Below, one piece after another: positions 44,102-55,535 of a stretch of 64,000 nucleotides of DNA. Position numbers and translations under genes: made by a program. The notes beneath the pieces are model-generated. The model saw only the letters and a list, made by a program, of their open reading frames with translations. It was not told the origin of the DNA and ran no database searches. The stretch lies in contig NZ_CP047211.1 in NCBI RefSeq assembly GCF_030408795.1, positions 1,426,001 through 1,490,000 on the forward strand, in the 5' to 3' direction. Each line of letters opens with the position of its first letter. The stretch's first letter is position 1. The DNA comes from Corynebacterium hansenii. Its GTDB lineage: Bacteria > Actinomycetota > Actinomycetes > Mycobacteriales > Mycobacteriaceae.

Positions 44102-45295
44102 ATGGAATCCCTCGACCACAAGAGCAACGAGCACGACGTCGCGGACATCATCGCGACGGCCGGCGAGCTCCTGGCCTCCCGTTTCGGCGGGCGCCCGGAG
44201 CTGACGGACCCCGAAGACCTCGGCGGTTCGAGCCGGGCGATGGTCGTGCGGCTCCGAGTGTCGCCGAATCCGTTCCTGCCGGTGCGCTCCGTCGTCGTCA
44301 AGCGGATGCCGGAGTCGTCGGCGGTCGGCGCCGACCCGGCGCTGCTGCGCGAGATCGTGGCGTACCAGTTCGCCACCTCCCTGCCCGAGGACGTCCGGCC
44401 CGGGCCGGAGCTTCTGGCCCATGACGTCGAGCAGCGGATCATCGTCATCTCCGACGCCGGCGACGCGCCGACGCTGTTCGACGTGCTGGAATCCAACGAC
44501 TCGGCCGAGCGCCTGCGCGCGCTGCGGGCGATCGGCGCGGCACTGGGCCGGATGCACGCGGGCACGGCGGAGCGCGAGGACGGCTTCAACACGCTGCTGT
44601 CCCGCATGTGGGCCCGCCACCGCGCGGGCGAGGACGTCTCCGGCGAGCGCGACCGCGGCATCGTCCGGGCGATCGAATCCGGGATGAGCCGGCTGGAGCG
44701 CCTGGGCGTCCCCGTGACGGACGGCGTGCGGCGCCTGGCCGGCGAGGCCGCGCGACGCATTTCCTCGGGCCACCACCGGGCGTTCACGCCGTTCGACCTG
44801 GCGCCCGACAACATCCTCATGGGCAACCGCGTCGCCTTCCTCGACTACGAGTGGGCGGGCTTCCGCGACGCCACGTTCGACGTCGCCAGCGTCATCGCGG
44901 GCTTCCCGCTGCACGTGTTCACCGAGCCTCCGACGGCGGAGGAGTCCGAGGCGTTCATCCGCTCGTGGGTCGAGGAGGTCCGCGTGCTGTGGCCGGAGGC
45001 CGTGGGCGATCAGCACCTGCGCACGCGCCTGATGACCGCGCTGCTGGGCTGGACGCTGATCACGGTGACCATCCTCCATTACGGCTCGCCGCAGGAGGCG
45101 CTGACCGCCGGCGCCGACGCCCCCGAGGACCGCGAGGGGGAGGACCCGACGTCGCTGGGCGGCGGGGTGCTCGAACGCCGCGATCTGCTGTGGACCGCGC
45201 GCGCCCTGGTGGAGTTCTCGGGCGGTTGCGAGGACCCGCGGTCCGGCGAAGTCGGCGACTTCGCGCGCGCGATCATCGACCTGGCGGCGGAGTAG
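44102..45295 (+). CDS. phosphotransferase-family protein
   Basis: A 397-residue kinase-fold protein of unknown substrate. The catalytic loop appears as [12 protein letters not shown] near residue 236 and the metal site as [11 protein letters not shown] near 249, with a SVVVKRMPE lysine near 65 for ATP binding. The usual HGD of APH enzymes is replaced by TPFDLAPDN. It follows aspS after 70 nt with AAGGAG upstream and runs into rarA. Not an obvious antibiotic-resistance gene. Confidence 0.75.
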   Translation: MESLDHKSNEHDVADIIATAGELLASRFGGRPELTDPEDLGGSSRAMVVRLRVSPNPFLPVRSVVVKRMPESSAVGADPALLREIVAYQFATSLPEDVRPGPELLAHDVEQRIIVISDAGDAPTLFDVLESNDSAERLRALRAIGAALGRMHAGTAEREDGFNTLLSRMWARHRAGEDVSGERDRGIVRAIESGMSRLERLGVPVTDGVRRLAGEAARRISSGHHRAFTPFDLAPDNILMGNRVAFLDYEWAGFRDATFDVASVIAGFPLHVFTEPPTAEESEAFIRSWVEEVRVLWPEAVGDQHLRTRLMTALLGWTLITVTILHYGSPQEALTAGADAPEDREGEDPTSLGGGVLERRDLLWTARALVEFSGGCEDPRSGEVGDFARAIIDLAAE

Positions 45296-45308
45296 GCGGG
45301 AGGCGGAC

Positions 45309-46697
45309 ATGGCCGGCGAGCCGGGGCTCTTCGACGACCCGGGCGCGGGCGGTCCGGCGTCCGGCGGCGGTGCCGCCAACGGGGGCGCGGACGCCGGCGC
45401 GTACTTCCACCCGGGCGCCCACGCGCCGTTGGCCGTGAAGATGCGCCCGCGCACGCTCGACGAGGTCGTGGGCCAGAAGCACCTGCTGGGCGACGGCGCC
45501 CCGCTGCGCCGGCTGGTCGACGGCGGGGGAGACACCTCGGTGATCCTCTTCGGCCCGCCCGGCACCGGCAAAACCACGCTGGCCAGCTTGATTTCGACGT
45601 CGACGGGCCGCCGCTTCGAGGCGCTGTCGGCCCTCAACGCCGGCGTCAAGGAGGTCCGCGCGGTCATCGAGCGGGCGCGCGGGCACCTGGTCCGCGAGGG
45701 CGTGCAGACGGTCCTCTTCATCGACGAGGTCCACCGCTTCTCCAAGACGCAGCAGGACGCGCTGCTCGGCGCGGTGGAGAACCGCACCGTGCTGCTCGTC
45801 GCGGCGACGACGGAGAACCCCAGCTTCTCCGTGGTGTCGCCGCTGCTCAGCCGTTCGCTGCTGCTGCAGCTGGAACCGCTTTCCGACGGCGACGTCGCCG
45901 AGGTCATCCGCCGCGCCGTCGAGGACGAGCGCGGATTGAACGGCCGGATCGCCGTCGCCGACGATGCCCTGCACCAGCTCGTGGCGCTGGCCGGGGGAGA
46001 CGCCCGCCGCTCGCTGACGTACCTGGAAGCCGCCGCCGAAGCCGTCCCCGACGGCGGCACGCTCGACGAGGCGACCGTGCAGGCGTCGGTCAACCGCGCC
46101 GTGGTGCGCTACGACCGCGACGGCGACCAGCACTACGACGTCACCAGCGCGTTCATCAAGTCGGTGCGCGGCTCCGACGTCGACGCCGCCCTGCACTACC
46201 TCGCCCGCATGATCGAGGGCGGGGAAGACCCCCGGTTCATCGCACGCCGCATCATCATCCTGGCCAGCGAGGACATCGGCATGGCGGACCCCACGTCGCT
46301 GCAGGTCGCCGTCGCCGCCGCCGAGGCCGTGCAGCTCATCGGCCTGCCCGAGGGGCGCCTGCCGCTGGCCCAGGCCGTCATCCACCTGGCCACCGCCCCG
46401 AAATCCAACTCGGTCATCTCCGCCATCGACGCCGCCCTGAAGGACGTGCGCGCCGGCAACTACGGCGCCGTGCCCCCGCACCTGCGCGACGGGCACTACT
46501 CCGGCGCGAAGGCCCTGGGCAACGCCGTGGACTACGACTACCCCCACGACGATCCGAAGGGCGTCGTCACGCAGCAGTACCCGCCGGACCAGCTCGCCGA
46601 CGCGGAGTACTACCGCCCCGGCACCCACGGCCGGGAACGGGCGATGCGCGACCACATGGCCACCCTGCGCGGCATCGTCCGGGGGAAGCGGAAGTAG
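45309..46697 (+). CDS. rarA: replication-associated recombination protein A (MgsA/WRNIP1-like AAA+ ATPase)
   Basis: A clamp-loader-like ATPase acting at stalled replication forks. The 462-residue protein has Walker [10 protein letters not shown] near residue 82, Walker B FIDEVHRF near 137, [16 protein letters not shown] near 172, and the C-terminal tetramerisation domain ([22 protein letters not shown]). The first 35 residues are a Gly/Ala-rich low-complexity stretch. GGAGG precedes ATG 45309. Confidence 0.94.
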   Translation: MAGEPGLFDDPGAGGPASGGGAANGGADAGAYFHPGAHAPLAVKMRPRTLDEVVGQKHLLGDGAPLRRLVDGGGDTSVILFGPPGTGKTTLASLISTSTGRRFEALSALNAGVKEVRAVIERARGHLVREGVQTVLFIDEVHRFSKTQQDALLGAVENRTVLLVAATTENPSFSVVSPLLSRSLLLQLEPLSDGDVAEVIRRAVEDERGLNGRIAVADDALHQLVALAGGDARRSLTYLEAAAEAVPDGGTLDEATVQASVNRAVVRYDRDGDQHYDVTSAFIKSVRGSDVDAALHYLARMIEGGEDPRFIARRIIILASEDIGMADPTSLQVAVAAAEAVQLIGLPEGRLPLAQAVIHLATAPKSNSVISAIDAALKDVRAGNYGAVPPHLRDGHYSGAKALGNAVDYDYPHDDPKGVVTQQYPPDQLADAEYYRPGTHGRERAMRDHMATLRGIVRGKRK

Positions 46698-46712
46698 CCC
46701 GGGCCGAGGGGG

Positions 46713-46718
46713 TATGCT
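46713..46718 (+). promoter_or_regulatory. -10 hexamer TATGCT of alaS
   Basis: TATGCT lies about 65 nt before the alaS GTG in the rarA-alaS gap. Confidence 0.45.
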
Positions 46719-46783
46719 GGCACGGCTGACGCCGCCGCCGGGCGGCAAACCACCCGACCGTCGTGAAAGAGGGACCCGACTCC

Positions 46784-49453
46784 GTGCAGACCCATGAGAT
46801 CCGGAAGCGTTTCATCGACCATTTCGTGAACGCGGGGCACACCGAGGTCCCCAGCGCGTCGCTGGTGCTGGACGACCCGAACCTGCTGTTCGTCAACGCC
46901 GGCATGGTCCCCTTCAAGCCGTACTTCCTGGGCCACCAGACCCCGGAGTTCGCCACGGCGACGTCGATCCAGAAGTGCGTGCGCACCCTCGACATCGAGG
47001 AGGTGGGCATCACCACCCGCCACAACACCTTTTTCCAGATGGCCGGCAACTTCTCCTTCGGCGACTACTTCAAGGAAGGCGCGATCAAGCACGCCTGGGC
47101 GCTGCTGACCAACCCCGTGGACGAGGGCGGCTACGGCATCGACCCCGAGAAGCTGTGGGTGACGGTCTACCTCGACGACGATGAAGCGCACGACATCTGG
47201 CGCGACGGCGTCGGCGTGCCCGAGGAGCGCATCCAGCGCCGCGGCATGGCCGACAACTACTGGTCGATGGGCGTGCCCGGCCCCTGCGGCCCGTGCTCCG
47301 AGATCTTCTACGACCGCGGCCCCGAGTACGGCGTCGACGGCGGCCCGGAGGCCGACGAGGACCGGTACATCGAGATCTGGAACCTCGTGTTCATGCAGAA
47401 CGAGCGCGGCGAGGGCACCGGCAAGGACTCCTTCGAGATCCTCGGCCCGCTGCCGAAGAAGAACATCGACACCGGCATGGGCATCGAGCGCGTCGCGTTC
47501 CTGCTGCAGGGCGTCGAGAACGTCTACGAGACCGACCTGCTGCGCCCCGTCATCGACGTCGCCGAGAAGCTGACCGGCGCCACCTACGGCGCCGGCGGCG
47601 ACGAAGGCGAGCGCGACGACGTCCGCTTCCGCGTGATCGCCGACCACTGCCGCACCGGCCTGATGCTCATGCTCGACGGCGTCACCCCGTCGAACTCCGA
47701 CCGCGGGTACATCCTGCGCCGCCTGCTGCGCCGCATCATCCGCTCGGCCCGCCTGCTCGGCGCGACCGGCGAGACCCTGCAGCCGCTGATGGAGTCCGTC
47801 CGCGACACCATGACGCCGTCCTACCCGGAGATCACCGAGAACTGGGACCGCATCCTGCGCGTGACGCTGACGGAGGAGAAGGCCTTCCTGAAGACCCTCG
47901 AGGCCGGCACCCACCTGTTCGAGAACGTCGCCGCGAAGGCGAAGGCCGAGGGGTCGACGTCGCTGTCCGGCGCCGACGCCTTCGCGCTGCACGACACGCA
48001 CGGTTTCCCCATCGACCTGACCATGGAGATGGCCGCCGAGGCCGGCCTGGTCGTCGACCGCGACGAGTTCGACCGCGAGATGGCCGAGCAGCGCGCCCGC
48101 GCGAAGGCCGACAACGCGGCGAAGAAGCGCACCCACGGCGACCTCGGCGTCTACCGCGAGTTCATCGACGAGCACCCGACCGTGTTCACCGGCTTCGACA
48201 CGCTCGTCGACGAGGCCACCGTCATCGGCCTGGTCGGCGACGGCGCCCGTCTGGAGCGCGCGTCGGAGGGGGCGGACGTCGAGCTGATCCTCGACCGTTC
48301 CCCGCTGTACGCCGAGGGCGGCGGCCAGCTGGCCGACCACGGCCGCATCACCACCGCCTCCGGCGCGGTGCTGGTGGTCGACGACGTCCAGCGCGTGGGC
48401 AAGAAGCTGTGGCTGCACAAGGGCCGCGTCGTCGGCGGCGAGCTCGCCGTGGGCGAGCTGGCCGAGGTCGCCGTCGACCCGGCGTGGCGCCACAAGGCGG
48501 AGCAGGCCCACTCGGCCACGCACCTGATCCACGCCGCGCTGCGCGAGGTGCTGGGCCCCGCGGCCACGCAGGCCGGTTCGATGAACAAGCCGGGCTACCT
48601 GCGCTTCGACTTCAAGTACGGCGAGCAGCTGACCCCGGAGCAGGTGTCGCGCATCGAGGCCATCGCCAACGAGGCCGCCGACGCCGACTACCGGGTCAAC
48701 ACCATCGAGACCTCCCTGGAGGAGGCCCGCGCGATGGGCGCCCTGGCGCTGTTCAGCGAGAACTACGGCGACCGCGTGCGCGTGGTCGAGATGGGCGGCC
48801 CGTTCTCGATGGAGCTGTGCGGCGGCACCCACGTCGACCACACCTCGCAGATCGGCCCGGTGGCCGTGCTCGGCGAGTCCTCCGTCGGCTCCGGCGTGCG
48901 CCGCATCGAGGCCTACTCGGGCCTGGATTCCTTCCGGTACCTGTCCACCGAGCGCCTGCTCGCCGAGCGTCTCGCCGCGGAGTTCAAGGCCCCGTCGGCG
49001 CAGCTGCCCGACCGCATCGCCGCCCTGTCCGAGCGGCTGAAGGCCGCGGAGAAGCAGGTCGCCGACCTGAAGGCCGCGCGCCTGCTCGCCGACGCCCAGT
49101 CGCACCTGGACAAGGCGCGCGTCATCGGCGACGTGACCTACCTCGGTCTCCAGCTGCCCGCCGGCACGCAGGCCAAGGACATCCGGTCCCTGGCCAACGA
49201 TCTGCGCGGCCGGCTCAACGACCGCGCGGCGATCATCGCGCTGGCCGCCGAGGCCGACGGCAAGGCGCCGTTCGCGGTGGCCGTCACCGACGCGGGCGTC
49301 GAGGCCGGCCACAAGGCCGGTGACCTGGTCAAGCTGCTCGGCGAGCGCATCGGCGGCCGCGGCGGCGGCAAGCCGCAGCTGGCCCAGGGCTCCGGTTCCG
49401 AGCCCGCCGGCATCGACGCCGGCCTCGCGGCCATCGCGGACTCGCTGGCCTAG
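46784..49453 (+). CDS. alaS: alanyl-tRNA synthetase
   Basis: Charges tRNA-Ala and clears mischarged tRNA. The 889-residue protein has the class II core ([15 protein letters not shown] and [22 protein letters not shown]), the editing domain zinc ligands [11 protein letters not shown] and CGGTHV, and the C-terminal DHHA1-like domain ending in [13 protein letters not shown] chose GTG 46784 ([14 protein letters not shown]), where homology begins; AGAGGGA lies 10 nt upstream. The gene order alaS-ruvX-mltG-aroE matches M. tuberculosis. Confidence 0.96.
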   Translation: MQTHEIRKRFIDHFVNAGHTEVPSASLVLDDPNLLFVNAGMVPFKPYFLGHQTPEFATATSIQKCVRTLDIEEVGITTRHNTFFQMAGNFSFGDYFKEGAIKHAWALLTNPVDEGGYGIDPEKLWVTVYLDDDEAHDIWRDGVGVPEERIQRRGMADNYWSMGVPGPCGPCSEIFYDRGPEYGVDGGPEADEDRYIEIWNLVFMQNERGEGTGKDSFEILGPLPKKNIDTGMGIERVAFLLQGVENVYETDLLRPVIDVAEKLTGATYGAGGDEGERDDVRFRVIADHCRTGLMLMLDGVTPSNSDRGYILRRLLRRIIRSARLLGATGETLQPLMESVRDTMTPSYPEITENWDRILRVTLTEEKAFLKTLEAGTHLFENVAAKAKAEGSTSLSGADAFALHDTHGFPIDLTMEMAAEAGLVVDRDEFDREMAEQRARAKADNAAKKRTHGDLGVYREFIDEHPTVFTGFDTLVDEATVIGLVGDGARLERASEGADVELILDRSPLYAEGGGQLADHGRITTASGAVLVVDDVQRVGKKLWLHKGRVVGGELAVGELAEVAVDPAWRHKAEQAHSATHLIHAALREVLGPAATQAGSMNKPGYLRFDFKYGEQLTPEQVSRIEAIANEAADADYRVNTIETSLEEARAMGALALFSENYGDRVRVVEMGGPFSMELCGGTHVDHTSQIGPVAVLGESSVGSGVRRIEAYSGLDSFRYLSTERLLAERLAAEFKAPSAQLPDRIAALSERLKAAEKQVADLKAARLLADAQSHLDKARVIGDVTYLGLQLPAGTQAKDIRSLANDLRGRLNDRAAIIALAAEADGKAPFAVAVTDAGVEAGHKAGDLVKLLGERIGGRGGGKPQLAQGSGSEPAGIDAGLAAIADSLA

Positions 49454-49476
49454 GCCGCGCGAGGCGGAGGCGGAAC

Positions 49477-49977
49477 ATGGCGAAGCTCGAGATCGACCGG
49501 CCCGGCGCCGATGACCCGGGCCGCGGCCGGCGGCTGGGCATCGACGTCGGCGACGTCCGCGTGGGAGTCGCCATGTCCGATCCCGACGGCCTGCTGGCCA
49601 CGCCGGTGGAGACGATCACCCGGGAGACCGGGCGGCGGGGCCCCGACGGCGCGGACATCGACCGGCTGGTGGAGCTCGCCGAGGAACTGGACGTCGTCGA
49701 GATCGTCATCGGCCTGCCCCTCATGCTCGACGGCACGCCGGGCACGTCCGCGCGCAAGGCGGGCGACGTGGCCTTCCGGCTCGGGCGCCGGTTGGGTGGG
49801 GGCGTGCGCATCCGCATGGCGGACGAGCGCATGACGACGGTCATGGCGCAGTCACGGCTCCATCAGGCGGGGCGGGACGTCAAGAGCGGCCGGAGCGTCA
49901 TCGATCAGGCCGCCGCGGTGGAGATCCTGCAGTCGTGGCTGGATCAGCGCCGCGACTTCCTGCGCGCCGCACCGTGA
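49477..49977 (+). CDS. ruvX: RuvX/YqgF-family putative pre-16S rRNA nuclease
   Basis: A 166-residue RNase H-fold protein implicated in 16S rRNA 5-prime maturation. [20 protein letters not shown] near residue 19, [14 protein letters not shown] near 80, and [10 protein letters not shown] near 118 are the family motifs, with the final acidic residue in [14 protein letters not shown]. It begins 23 nt after alaS and leads into mltG. Confidence 0.92.
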   Translation: MAKLEIDRPGADDPGRGRRLGIDVGDVRVGVAMSDPDGLLATPVETITRETGRRGPDGADIDRLVELAEELDVVEIVIGLPLMLDGTPGTSARKAGDVAFRLGRRLGGGVRIRMADERMTTVMAQSRLHQAGRDVKSGRSVIDQAAAVEILQSWLDQRRDFLRAAP

Positions 49978-50094
49978 CCCGAGCGCGACACTCCGTGACT
50001 GAAATGTGACAATCGGGCGGTACATGGGGGAGAATCAACAAGATTGTCCCGACCACCCGTCTGCGGTCGGGTGCCCGTCCCCGAGGAGACCGAG

Positions 50095-51300
50095 ATGAGC
50101 ACTGGCCCGAAGTCGGCCGCAAGGACCAAGAGAACCGCGAAGCCGGGCAAGGCCCGCCGCGGACGCGTCCGCCGCCGCCAGACGTCGATGGCCATCAACG
50201 TCGTGTCGATCCTGCTGAGCGTCATCATCCTCGCCGGCGTCGGTTTCCTCTGGTTGCGCGGCGGCGTGTCCGGCGACTACACGGGCGACGGCAACGGCGA
50301 GACCGTGGTCGTGGAGGTGGCGCAGGGCGCGTCGCTGTCGGACCTGTCCACGGAGCTCAAGAAGCAGGACGTCGTGGCCACGGAGGACGCCTTCATGTCC
50401 GCGGCCAACAACCACGCCCGCTCGGGCGAGCTGCAGCCGGGCTTTTACCGGCTGCAGAAGAGGATGTCGGCGGACTCGGCGGTGGAGGCCCTGCTCAATC
50501 CGTCGAACCAGGCGGGCACGGTCGACATCCCGACGGGCACGCGTTTGATGGACACCCACATCGTGGCGTCCGATGACGTGCGCAAGGGCATCTTCACGCT
50601 CATCTCCGAGGCGTCGTGCATGGGCGAGGGCAACTGCATTTCGGTCGACGCCCTGAAGAACGCCGCGGGCACCATGGATCCGGCGTCGCTCGGCGTGCCC
50701 GCGTGGGCCGCGAAGGAGGTCGCCGCCCGCGGCGACGACCCGCGCCGCATCGAGGGCCTGATCACCCCGGGCGTTCACCAGTTCAACCCGCAGTCGTCCG
50801 CCGCCGAGGTTCTGTCCTCGCTGGTGTCGGAGTCGGCGGCGCGGTACGAGCAGACCGGCCTGGAGGCCTCGGCGCAGCGAGTCGGGCTGTCGCCGTACGA
50901 GATGATCACCGCAGCGTCGCTGGTCCAGATGGAGGCGCCGCGCGGGGACTTCGACAAGGTCGCCCGGGTCATCCTCAACCGCCTGCAGGAGCCCATGCGC
51001 ATGCAGTTCGACTCGACGGTCAACTACGACCTGCCGGACCAGGAGATCGCGACCACCGACGAGGACCGCGCCCGGGTCACCGCGTGGAACACCTATGCCA
51101 AGGACGGCCTGCCGGAGACTCCGATTTCGTCGCCGTCCATCGAGGCCATCACCGCGATGGAGAATCCGGCCGAGGGCACGTGGCTCTACTTCGTCACCGT
51201 GGACAAGAATGGCCGGACCGTCTTCACCACGACGTTCGAGGAGCACCAGGCGGCGATCCAGGAGTCCATCGCCAACGGCGTGCTGGATTCGAACCGATGA
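50095..51300 (+). CDS. mltG: endolytic murein transglycosylase MltG
   Basis: Cleaves nascent peptidoglycan strands. The 401-residue protein has a basic cytoplasmic N-terminus, one transmembrane span (about residues 38-60), a LysM-like domain (VVVEVAQGASLSDLSTEL) and the YceG catalytic domain. The probable catalytic Glu is in ASLVQMEAP near residue 284, followed by VARVILNRL and MQFDSTVNY. I chose ATG 50095 with GAGGAGA upstream. The stop overlaps aroE as ATGA. Confidence 0.93.
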   Translation: MSTGPKSAARTKRTAKPGKARRGRVRRRQTSMAINVVSILLSVIILAGVGFLWLRGGVSGDYTGDGNGETVVVEVAQGASLSDLSTELKKQDVVATEDAFMSAANNHARSGELQPGFYRLQKRMSADSAVEALLNPSNQAGTVDIPTGTRLMDTHIVASDDVRKGIFTLISEASCMGEGNCISVDALKNAAGTMDPASLGVPAWAAKEVAARGDDPRRIEGLITPGVHQFNPQSSAAEVLSSLVSESAARYEQTGLEASAQRVGLSPYEMITAASLVQMEAPRGDFDKVARVILNRLQEPMRMQFDSTVNYDLPDQEIATTDEDRARVTAWNTYAKDGLPETPISSPSIEAITAMENPAEGTWLYFVTVDKNGRTVFTTTFEEHQAAIQESIANGVLDSNR

Positions 51301-52124
51301 GCCGCCCCGCGATCGCGCACCGCGCCGCCGTCCTCGGCGACCCTGTGGAGCATTCCCGGTCGCCGCTGATCCACAACGCGGGCTACGCGGCGCTGGGCCT
51401 CGACGATTGGGAGTACGGCCGTTTCCGCTGCACGGCGGAGGAGCTGCCGCGCATCGTCGGCGAGGCGGACGACTCCTACGCGGGTTTCTCGGTGACCATG
51501 CCGGGCAAGTTCGCGGCCCTGGATTTCGCGGACGAGGCCACCGACCGCGCCCGCGCCATCGGTTCGGCCAACACGCTGGTGCGCACCGGCGGCGGGTGGC
51601 GGGCCGACAACACCGATTGCGACGGCGTGGCCGGCGCGCTGCGGGAACTTGGCGCGCACCGGCTGCCGGACGGCCGGGCGGTGCTGGTCGGCGCGGGCGG
51701 CACCGCGCGGCCTGCGCTGTGGGCGCTGGCGCATGCCGGGGTCAAGCGCATTTCGGCGGTGGCCCGCTCCGAGCGGGTGTACGCGCTGGAGCCCCTGGCG
51801 GCGCAGCTCGGCGTGAGCTTCACGTGGGTGCCGTTCACGGCGCCGAATCTGGCGGACGTCGCAGGTTCTGCGGACGTCCTGGTCTCCACTGTGCCGTCGG
51901 AGGCTTTGGAGAGCTACGCGGGCCAGCTGGCCCGGGCGCCGAAGATCCTCGACGTCATCTACGACCCCTGGCCGACGCCGCTGGTCCGCGCCGCCGAGCG
52001 CAACGGCCACGCCGCGTTGGGCGGGCTGACCATGCTGCTGCACCAGGCCCTCGGCCAGTTCGAGCAGTTCACGGGCAAGCGGGCCCCCGAGGCCGCCATG
52101 CGAGAGGCCGCGTTTTCGGGTTGA
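51297..52124 (+). CDS. aroE: shikimate dehydrogenase
   Basis: Reduces 3-dehydroshikimate to shikimate with NADPH. The 275-residue protein has the substrate site EHSRSPLIHN near residue 17, the catalytic Lys in SVTMPGKFAAL near 69, NTDCDGV near 104 and the dinucleotide motif GAGGTARP near 127. The ATG overlaps the mltG stop. It starts the shikimate block, although the prepilin peptidase gene separates it from aroC. Confidence 0.94.
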   Translation: MSRPAIAHRAAVLGDPVEHSRSPLIHNAGYAALGLDDWEYGRFRCTAEELPRIVGEADDSYAGFSVTMPGKFAALDFADEATDRARAIGSANTLVRTGGGWRADNTDCDGVAGALRELGAHRLPDGRAVLVGAGGTARPALWALAHAGVKRISAVARSERVYALEPLAAQLGVSFTWVPFTAPNLADVAGSADVLVSTVPSEALESYAGQLARAPKILDVIYDPWPTPLVRAAERNGHAALGGLTMLLHQALGQFEQFTGKRAPEAAMREAAFSG

Positions 52125-52133
52125 CTTCCCCTC

Positions 52134-52574
52134 ATGGGGCCGGGGGATCTGTCGGGGGCCGTCTTCTGGTGCGCATACGCACTGTGGGCGGCGTGGCTCG
52201 CGTGGCATGACCTGAGTTCGCGGCGGCTTCCGGACCACCTGACTCTGTCGGCCGTGCCGGTGGCCGCGCTTTTTTCGCTTCACGACGCCGCGTTCGCCGG
52301 TTTCCTCGCGGGCGCCGCCCTGTGGTCGGGCGCGTACGCGGCCGTGGGCGTCGCAAAGCCGGGGGCCATGGGCGGCGGCGACGTGAAACTCGCCCTGGCG
52401 CTCGGCGGCATCGCGGGGTGGTCGGCGGGGATCCCGGGCACGTTGGCGGCGATGATCGCTGCCGGGCTGCTCACGGCGGCGGCCGGTGCGATCGCCCGGA
52501 AACGGGCCGTGCCGCACGGCCCGTCGATGCTCGTGGCCTGCGCGGGGGTCGCCCTCGGGGGACCAATGGCGTGA
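52134..52574 (+). CDS. A24-family prepilin peptidase, short form
   Basis: A 146-residue membrane aspartyl protease without the N-terminal methylase domain. The catalytic aspartates are in AWHDLSSRRLPDH (near residue 25) and in GAMGGGDVKLALALG (near 82). Such enzymes cleave type IV or Tad pilin precursors. In M. tuberculosis Rv2551c occupies the same place after aroE. No pilin gene is nearby. It lies 9 nt after aroE without a clear ribosome binding site. Two copies of the dispersed CGTCG-N2-AAGC motif fall inside this short gene. Confidence 0.85.
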   Translation: MGPGDLSGAVFWCAYALWAAWLAWHDLSSRRLPDHLTLSAVPVAALFSLHDAAFAGFLAGAALWSGAYAAVGVAKPGAMGGGDVKLALALGGIAGWSAGIPGTLAAMIAAGLLTAAAGAIARKRAVPHGPSMLVACAGVALGGPMA

Positions 52575-52604
52575 TCGCCGTTACGAACATGAGATGATGT
52601 CCGC

Positions 52605-53798
52605 ATGCTTCGATGGACCACCGCAGGAGAATCGCACGGGCAGGCGCTCGTCGCCATGGTCGAGGGCGTTCCCGCCGATTTCCCCGTCACCCGGGAGGAC
52701 ATCTCCCGACAGCTCGCGCGGCGCCGCCTCGGCTACGGCCGCGGCGCCCGCATGAAGTTCGAGGCCGACGAGGTCACGCTGCTCGGCGGCGTGCGCCACG
52801 GCCGCACCCTGGGCTCGCCCGTGGCCATCATGATCGGCAACACCGAGTGGCCGAAGTGGACCACCGTCATGAGCGCCGACCCGGTCGACCCGTCCGAGCT
52901 CGACGGCGCCCGCGGGGCCACGCTGACCCGCCCGCGCCCCGGCCACGCCGACTTCAACGGCATGCTCAAGTACGGCCACACCGACGCCCGCAACATCCTG
53001 GAGCGCTCGTCGGCCCGCGAGACCGCCGCCCGCGTCGCCGCCGGCACCGTCGCGCGGTCGATCCTCCGCGAGGCGCTGGGCGTGGAGATCGTCAGCCACG
53101 TCATCTCGATCGGCGCCTCCGAGCCGTACGTCGGCGAGCTGCCGACCTTCGCCGACCAGGACGCCATCGACGAGTCGCCGGTGCGCGCGTTCTCCAAGGA
53201 GGCCGAGGAGTCGATGGTCGCCGAGATCGAGGCCGCGAAGAAGCAGGGCGACACCCTCGGCGGCATCGTCGAGGTCGTCGTCCACGGCCTGCCGATCGGC
53301 CTTGGCTCCCACATTTCCGGCGAGGAGCGCCTGGACGCGCAGCTGGCGTCGGCGCTGATGGGCATTCAGTCCGTGAAGGGCGTCGAAATCGGCGATGGTT
53401 TCGAGGAAGCCCGGCGCCGCGGCACGCAGGCCCACGACGAGATGGTCCGCGTCGAGGGCGGCGCGGGCGTCGACCGGCTGACCAACCGCGCCGGCGGCCT
53501 CGAGGGCGGCATGACCAACGGCCAGCCGCTGGTCGTCCGCGCGGCGATGAAGCCGATCTCCACCGTTCCCCGCGCCCTGAAGACCGTGGACATGGAGTCC
53601 GGCAAGGCCGCCACCGCCATCCACCAGCGCTCCGACGTGTGCGCGGTGCCCGCCGGCGGCGTCGTCGCCGAAACGATGGTCGCGCTGACCCTGGCACGCG
53701 CGGTGACCGAGAAGTTCGGCGGAGATTCGCTGACGGAGCTGCGCCGCAACGTCGACGGCTACCTCGCCCAGGTCGCGGACCGTCTGGACTGGGAGTAG
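52605..53798 (+). CDS. aroC: chorismate synthase
   Basis: Converts 5-enolpyruvylshikimate-3-phosphate to chorismate using reduced FMN. The 397-residue protein shows [16 protein letters not shown] near the start, [15 protein letters not shown], the central [18 protein letters not shown], and [15 protein letters not shown] near 345. A GATGAT hexamer lies 6 nt before ATG 52605, consistent with leaderless initiation. aroK follows after 12 nt. Confidence 0.97.
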   Translation: MLRWTTAGESHGQALVAMVEGVPADFPVTREDISRQLARRRLGYGRGARMKFEADEVTLLGGVRHGRTLGSPVAIMIGNTEWPKWTTVMSADPVDPSELDGARGATLTRPRPGHADFNGMLKYGHTDARNILERSSARETAARVAAGTVARSILREALGVEIVSHVISIGASEPYVGELPTFADQDAIDESPVRAFSKEAEESMVAEIEAAKKQGDTLGGIVEVVVHGLPIGLGSHISGEERLDAQLASALMGIQSVKGVEIGDGFEEARRRGTQAHDEMVRVEGGAGVDRLTNRAGGLEGGMTNGQPLVVRAAMKPISTVPRALKTVDMESGKAATAIHQRSDVCAVPAGGVVAETMVALTLARAVTEKFGGDSLTELRRNVDGYLAQVADRLDWE

Positions 53799-53810
53799 GT
53801 TTCGGCGACG

Positions 53811-54341
53811 ATGGCAACTCCCCGCGTAGTTCTGGTTGGCCCGCCCGGCGCCGGCAAGTCGACGATCGGCCGCCGCCTGTCCCGGGCCCTGCATGCGCCG
53901 CTGACCGACACCGACCACCTCATCGAGGAGCGGGAGGGCGACACCTGCGGCAACGTGTTCACGTCCCTGGGCGAGCCGCGCTTCCGCGAGATCGAGGAAG
54001 AGGTGATCGCCGAGGCGCTGCAGCGCCCGGGCATCGTCTCGCTCGGCGGCGGCGCGGTGCTCTCCGAGGCCACGCGCAACCTGCTGGCCGACCATGACGT
54101 CGTCTACCTGGAGGTCAGCGTCGACGAGGGCGTGCGCCGCACGTCCGGCGAAACCGGCCGTCCCGTCCTCTCCGCCGACGACCCCGCCGAGCACTACCGC
54201 AGGCTGTACGAGTACCGCCGCCCGTTCTACGAGGAAGTGGCCAGCTTCAAGGCGCGCTCCGATTCCCGTTCGCCGCAGCGCGTGGTCGCCGAGATCCTCG
54301 GCTACCTCGATTCCGCGGACGGCGACGACGAACGGGACTGA
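53811..54341 (+). CDS. aroK: shikimate kinase
   Basis: Phosphorylates shikimate at O3. The 176-residue P-loop kinase has Walker A GPPGAGKST at residues 10-18, the shikimate-binding DTDHLIEE near 36, LGEPRFREIEEEV near 57 and GGGAV near 81. It is followed by a hairpin and aroB. Confidence 0.96.
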   Translation: MATPRVVLVGPPGAGKSTIGRRLSRALHAPLTDTDHLIEEREGDTCGNVFTSLGEPRFREIEEEVIAEALQRPGIVSLGGGAVLSEATRNLLADHDVVYLEVSVDEGVRRTSGETGRPVLSADDPAEHYRRLYEYRRPFYEEVASFKARSDSRSPQRVVAEILGYLDSADGDDERD

Positions 54342-54380
54342 ATGGATAAGCTCGGCGGCAGCCGGGCGCCATCCGCGACC

Positions 54381-54407
54381 CGGCCGCGCATTCGAGCGCG
54401 GCCGTTT
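54381..54407 (+). terminator. hairpin between aroK and aroB
   Basis: Perfect 9-bp arms CGGCCGCGC and GCGCGGCCG with loop ATTCGA, followed by TTT. It may act as a weak terminator or processing site inside the aro operon. Confidence 0.45.
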
Positions 54408-54437
54408 CCACATTCCCCCGAAAGGACCACGCGAACC

Positions 54438-55535
54438 GTGACCACCATCCCCGTCAACGGACCCGCCCCCTACGAAGTGCGGATCGGTTCCGGACTCGTG
54501 CCGCAGATCGCCGACGCCGCCGGCGAGGCCGCCAACGTCTGCGTGATCCACCAGGGCAGCGTCGCCCCGGCCGCCAACCGCATCGTGGAGGCGCTGTCCG
54601 CCAAGGGGGTCTCGGCCTTCGCCCTGGAGATCGCCGACGCCGAAGCGGGCAAGACGCTGGAGTCCGCCGGGCGCTGCTGGGACGTGCTGGGCGAGCGGGG
54701 CCTGGGCCGAGCCGACGCGATCGTCGCCGTGGGCGGCGGCGCCGCGACCGACCTGGGCGGGTACGTCGCGGCGGCGTGGATGCGCGGCATCAAGGTCTAC
54801 CAGGTGCCCACGACGCTGCTGGCCATGGTCGACGCCGCCGTGGGCGGCAAGACCGGCATCAACACCGCGGCGGGCAAGAACCTGGTCGGCGCGTTCCACG
54901 AGCCGTCGGGAGTGTTCGTCGACCTCGATTTCCTGCGCACGCTGCCGATGGCGGAAGTCGTCGCGGGTTCGGCGGAGATCATCAAGGCCGGATTCATCTC
55001 CGACACGGCGATCCTGGACCTCTACGAGTCCGACCCCGCCGCCTGCCTCGACGTCGACGGCGCGCTGCCGGAGCTCATCGAGCGCGCGATCAAGGTCAAG
55101 GCGCACGTGGTCTCCGAGGACCTGAAGGAGGCCGGCCTGCGCGAGACGCTGAACTACGGCCACACCTTCGGCCACGCCGTCGAACGTCACGAGGATTACC
55201 GCTGGCGCCACGGCCACGCCGTCGCCGTGGGCATGGTCTACGTCGCCGAGCTGGCGCGCATCGCGGGGCTCATCGACGCCGGACTGGTGGAGCGCCACCG
55301 CCGGATCCTCGAGTCGATCGGCCTGCCCACCACGTACGCGGGCGACCGCTTCGACGAGTTGTTCGCCGGCATGACCCGCGACAAGAAGAACCGGCGCGGC
55401 ACGCTGCGCTTCGTGGCGCTGACGGCGCCGGGGGAGACCACGCGGCTGGAGGGCCCGCCCGAGGAGCAGCTGCGCGAGGCCTACGCGGCGCTCGTCGCGA
55501 ACGGCGCCCCCGCGGACGAGGAGTCGGCGCGATGA
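54438..55535 (+). CDS. aroB: 3-dehydroquinate synthase
   Basis: Cyclises DAHP to 3-dehydroquinate with NAD and a divalent metal. The 365-residue protein has [19 protein letters not shown] near residue 101, [17 protein letters not shown] near 124, and metal ligands in SAEIIK (Glu near 179), NYGHTFGHA and [14 protein letters not shown] 54438 has GAAAGGA upstream. Its stop overlaps aroQ as ATGA. Confidence 0.96.
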   Translation: MTTIPVNGPAPYEVRIGSGLVPQIADAAGEAANVCVIHQGSVAPAANRIVEALSAKGVSAFALEIADAEAGKTLESAGRCWDVLGERGLGRADAIVAVGGGAATDLGGYVAAAWMRGIKVYQVPTTLLAMVDAAVGGKTGINTAAGKNLVGAFHEPSGVFVDLDFLRTLPMAEVVAGSAEIIKAGFISDTAILDLYESDPAACLDVDGALPELIERAIKVKAHVVSEDLKEAGLRETLNYGHTFGHAVERHEDYRWRHGHAVAVGMVYVAELARIAGLIDAGLVERHRRILESIGLPTTYAGDRFDELFAGMTRDKKNRRGTLRFVALTAPGETTRLEGPPEEQLREAYAALVANGAPADEESAR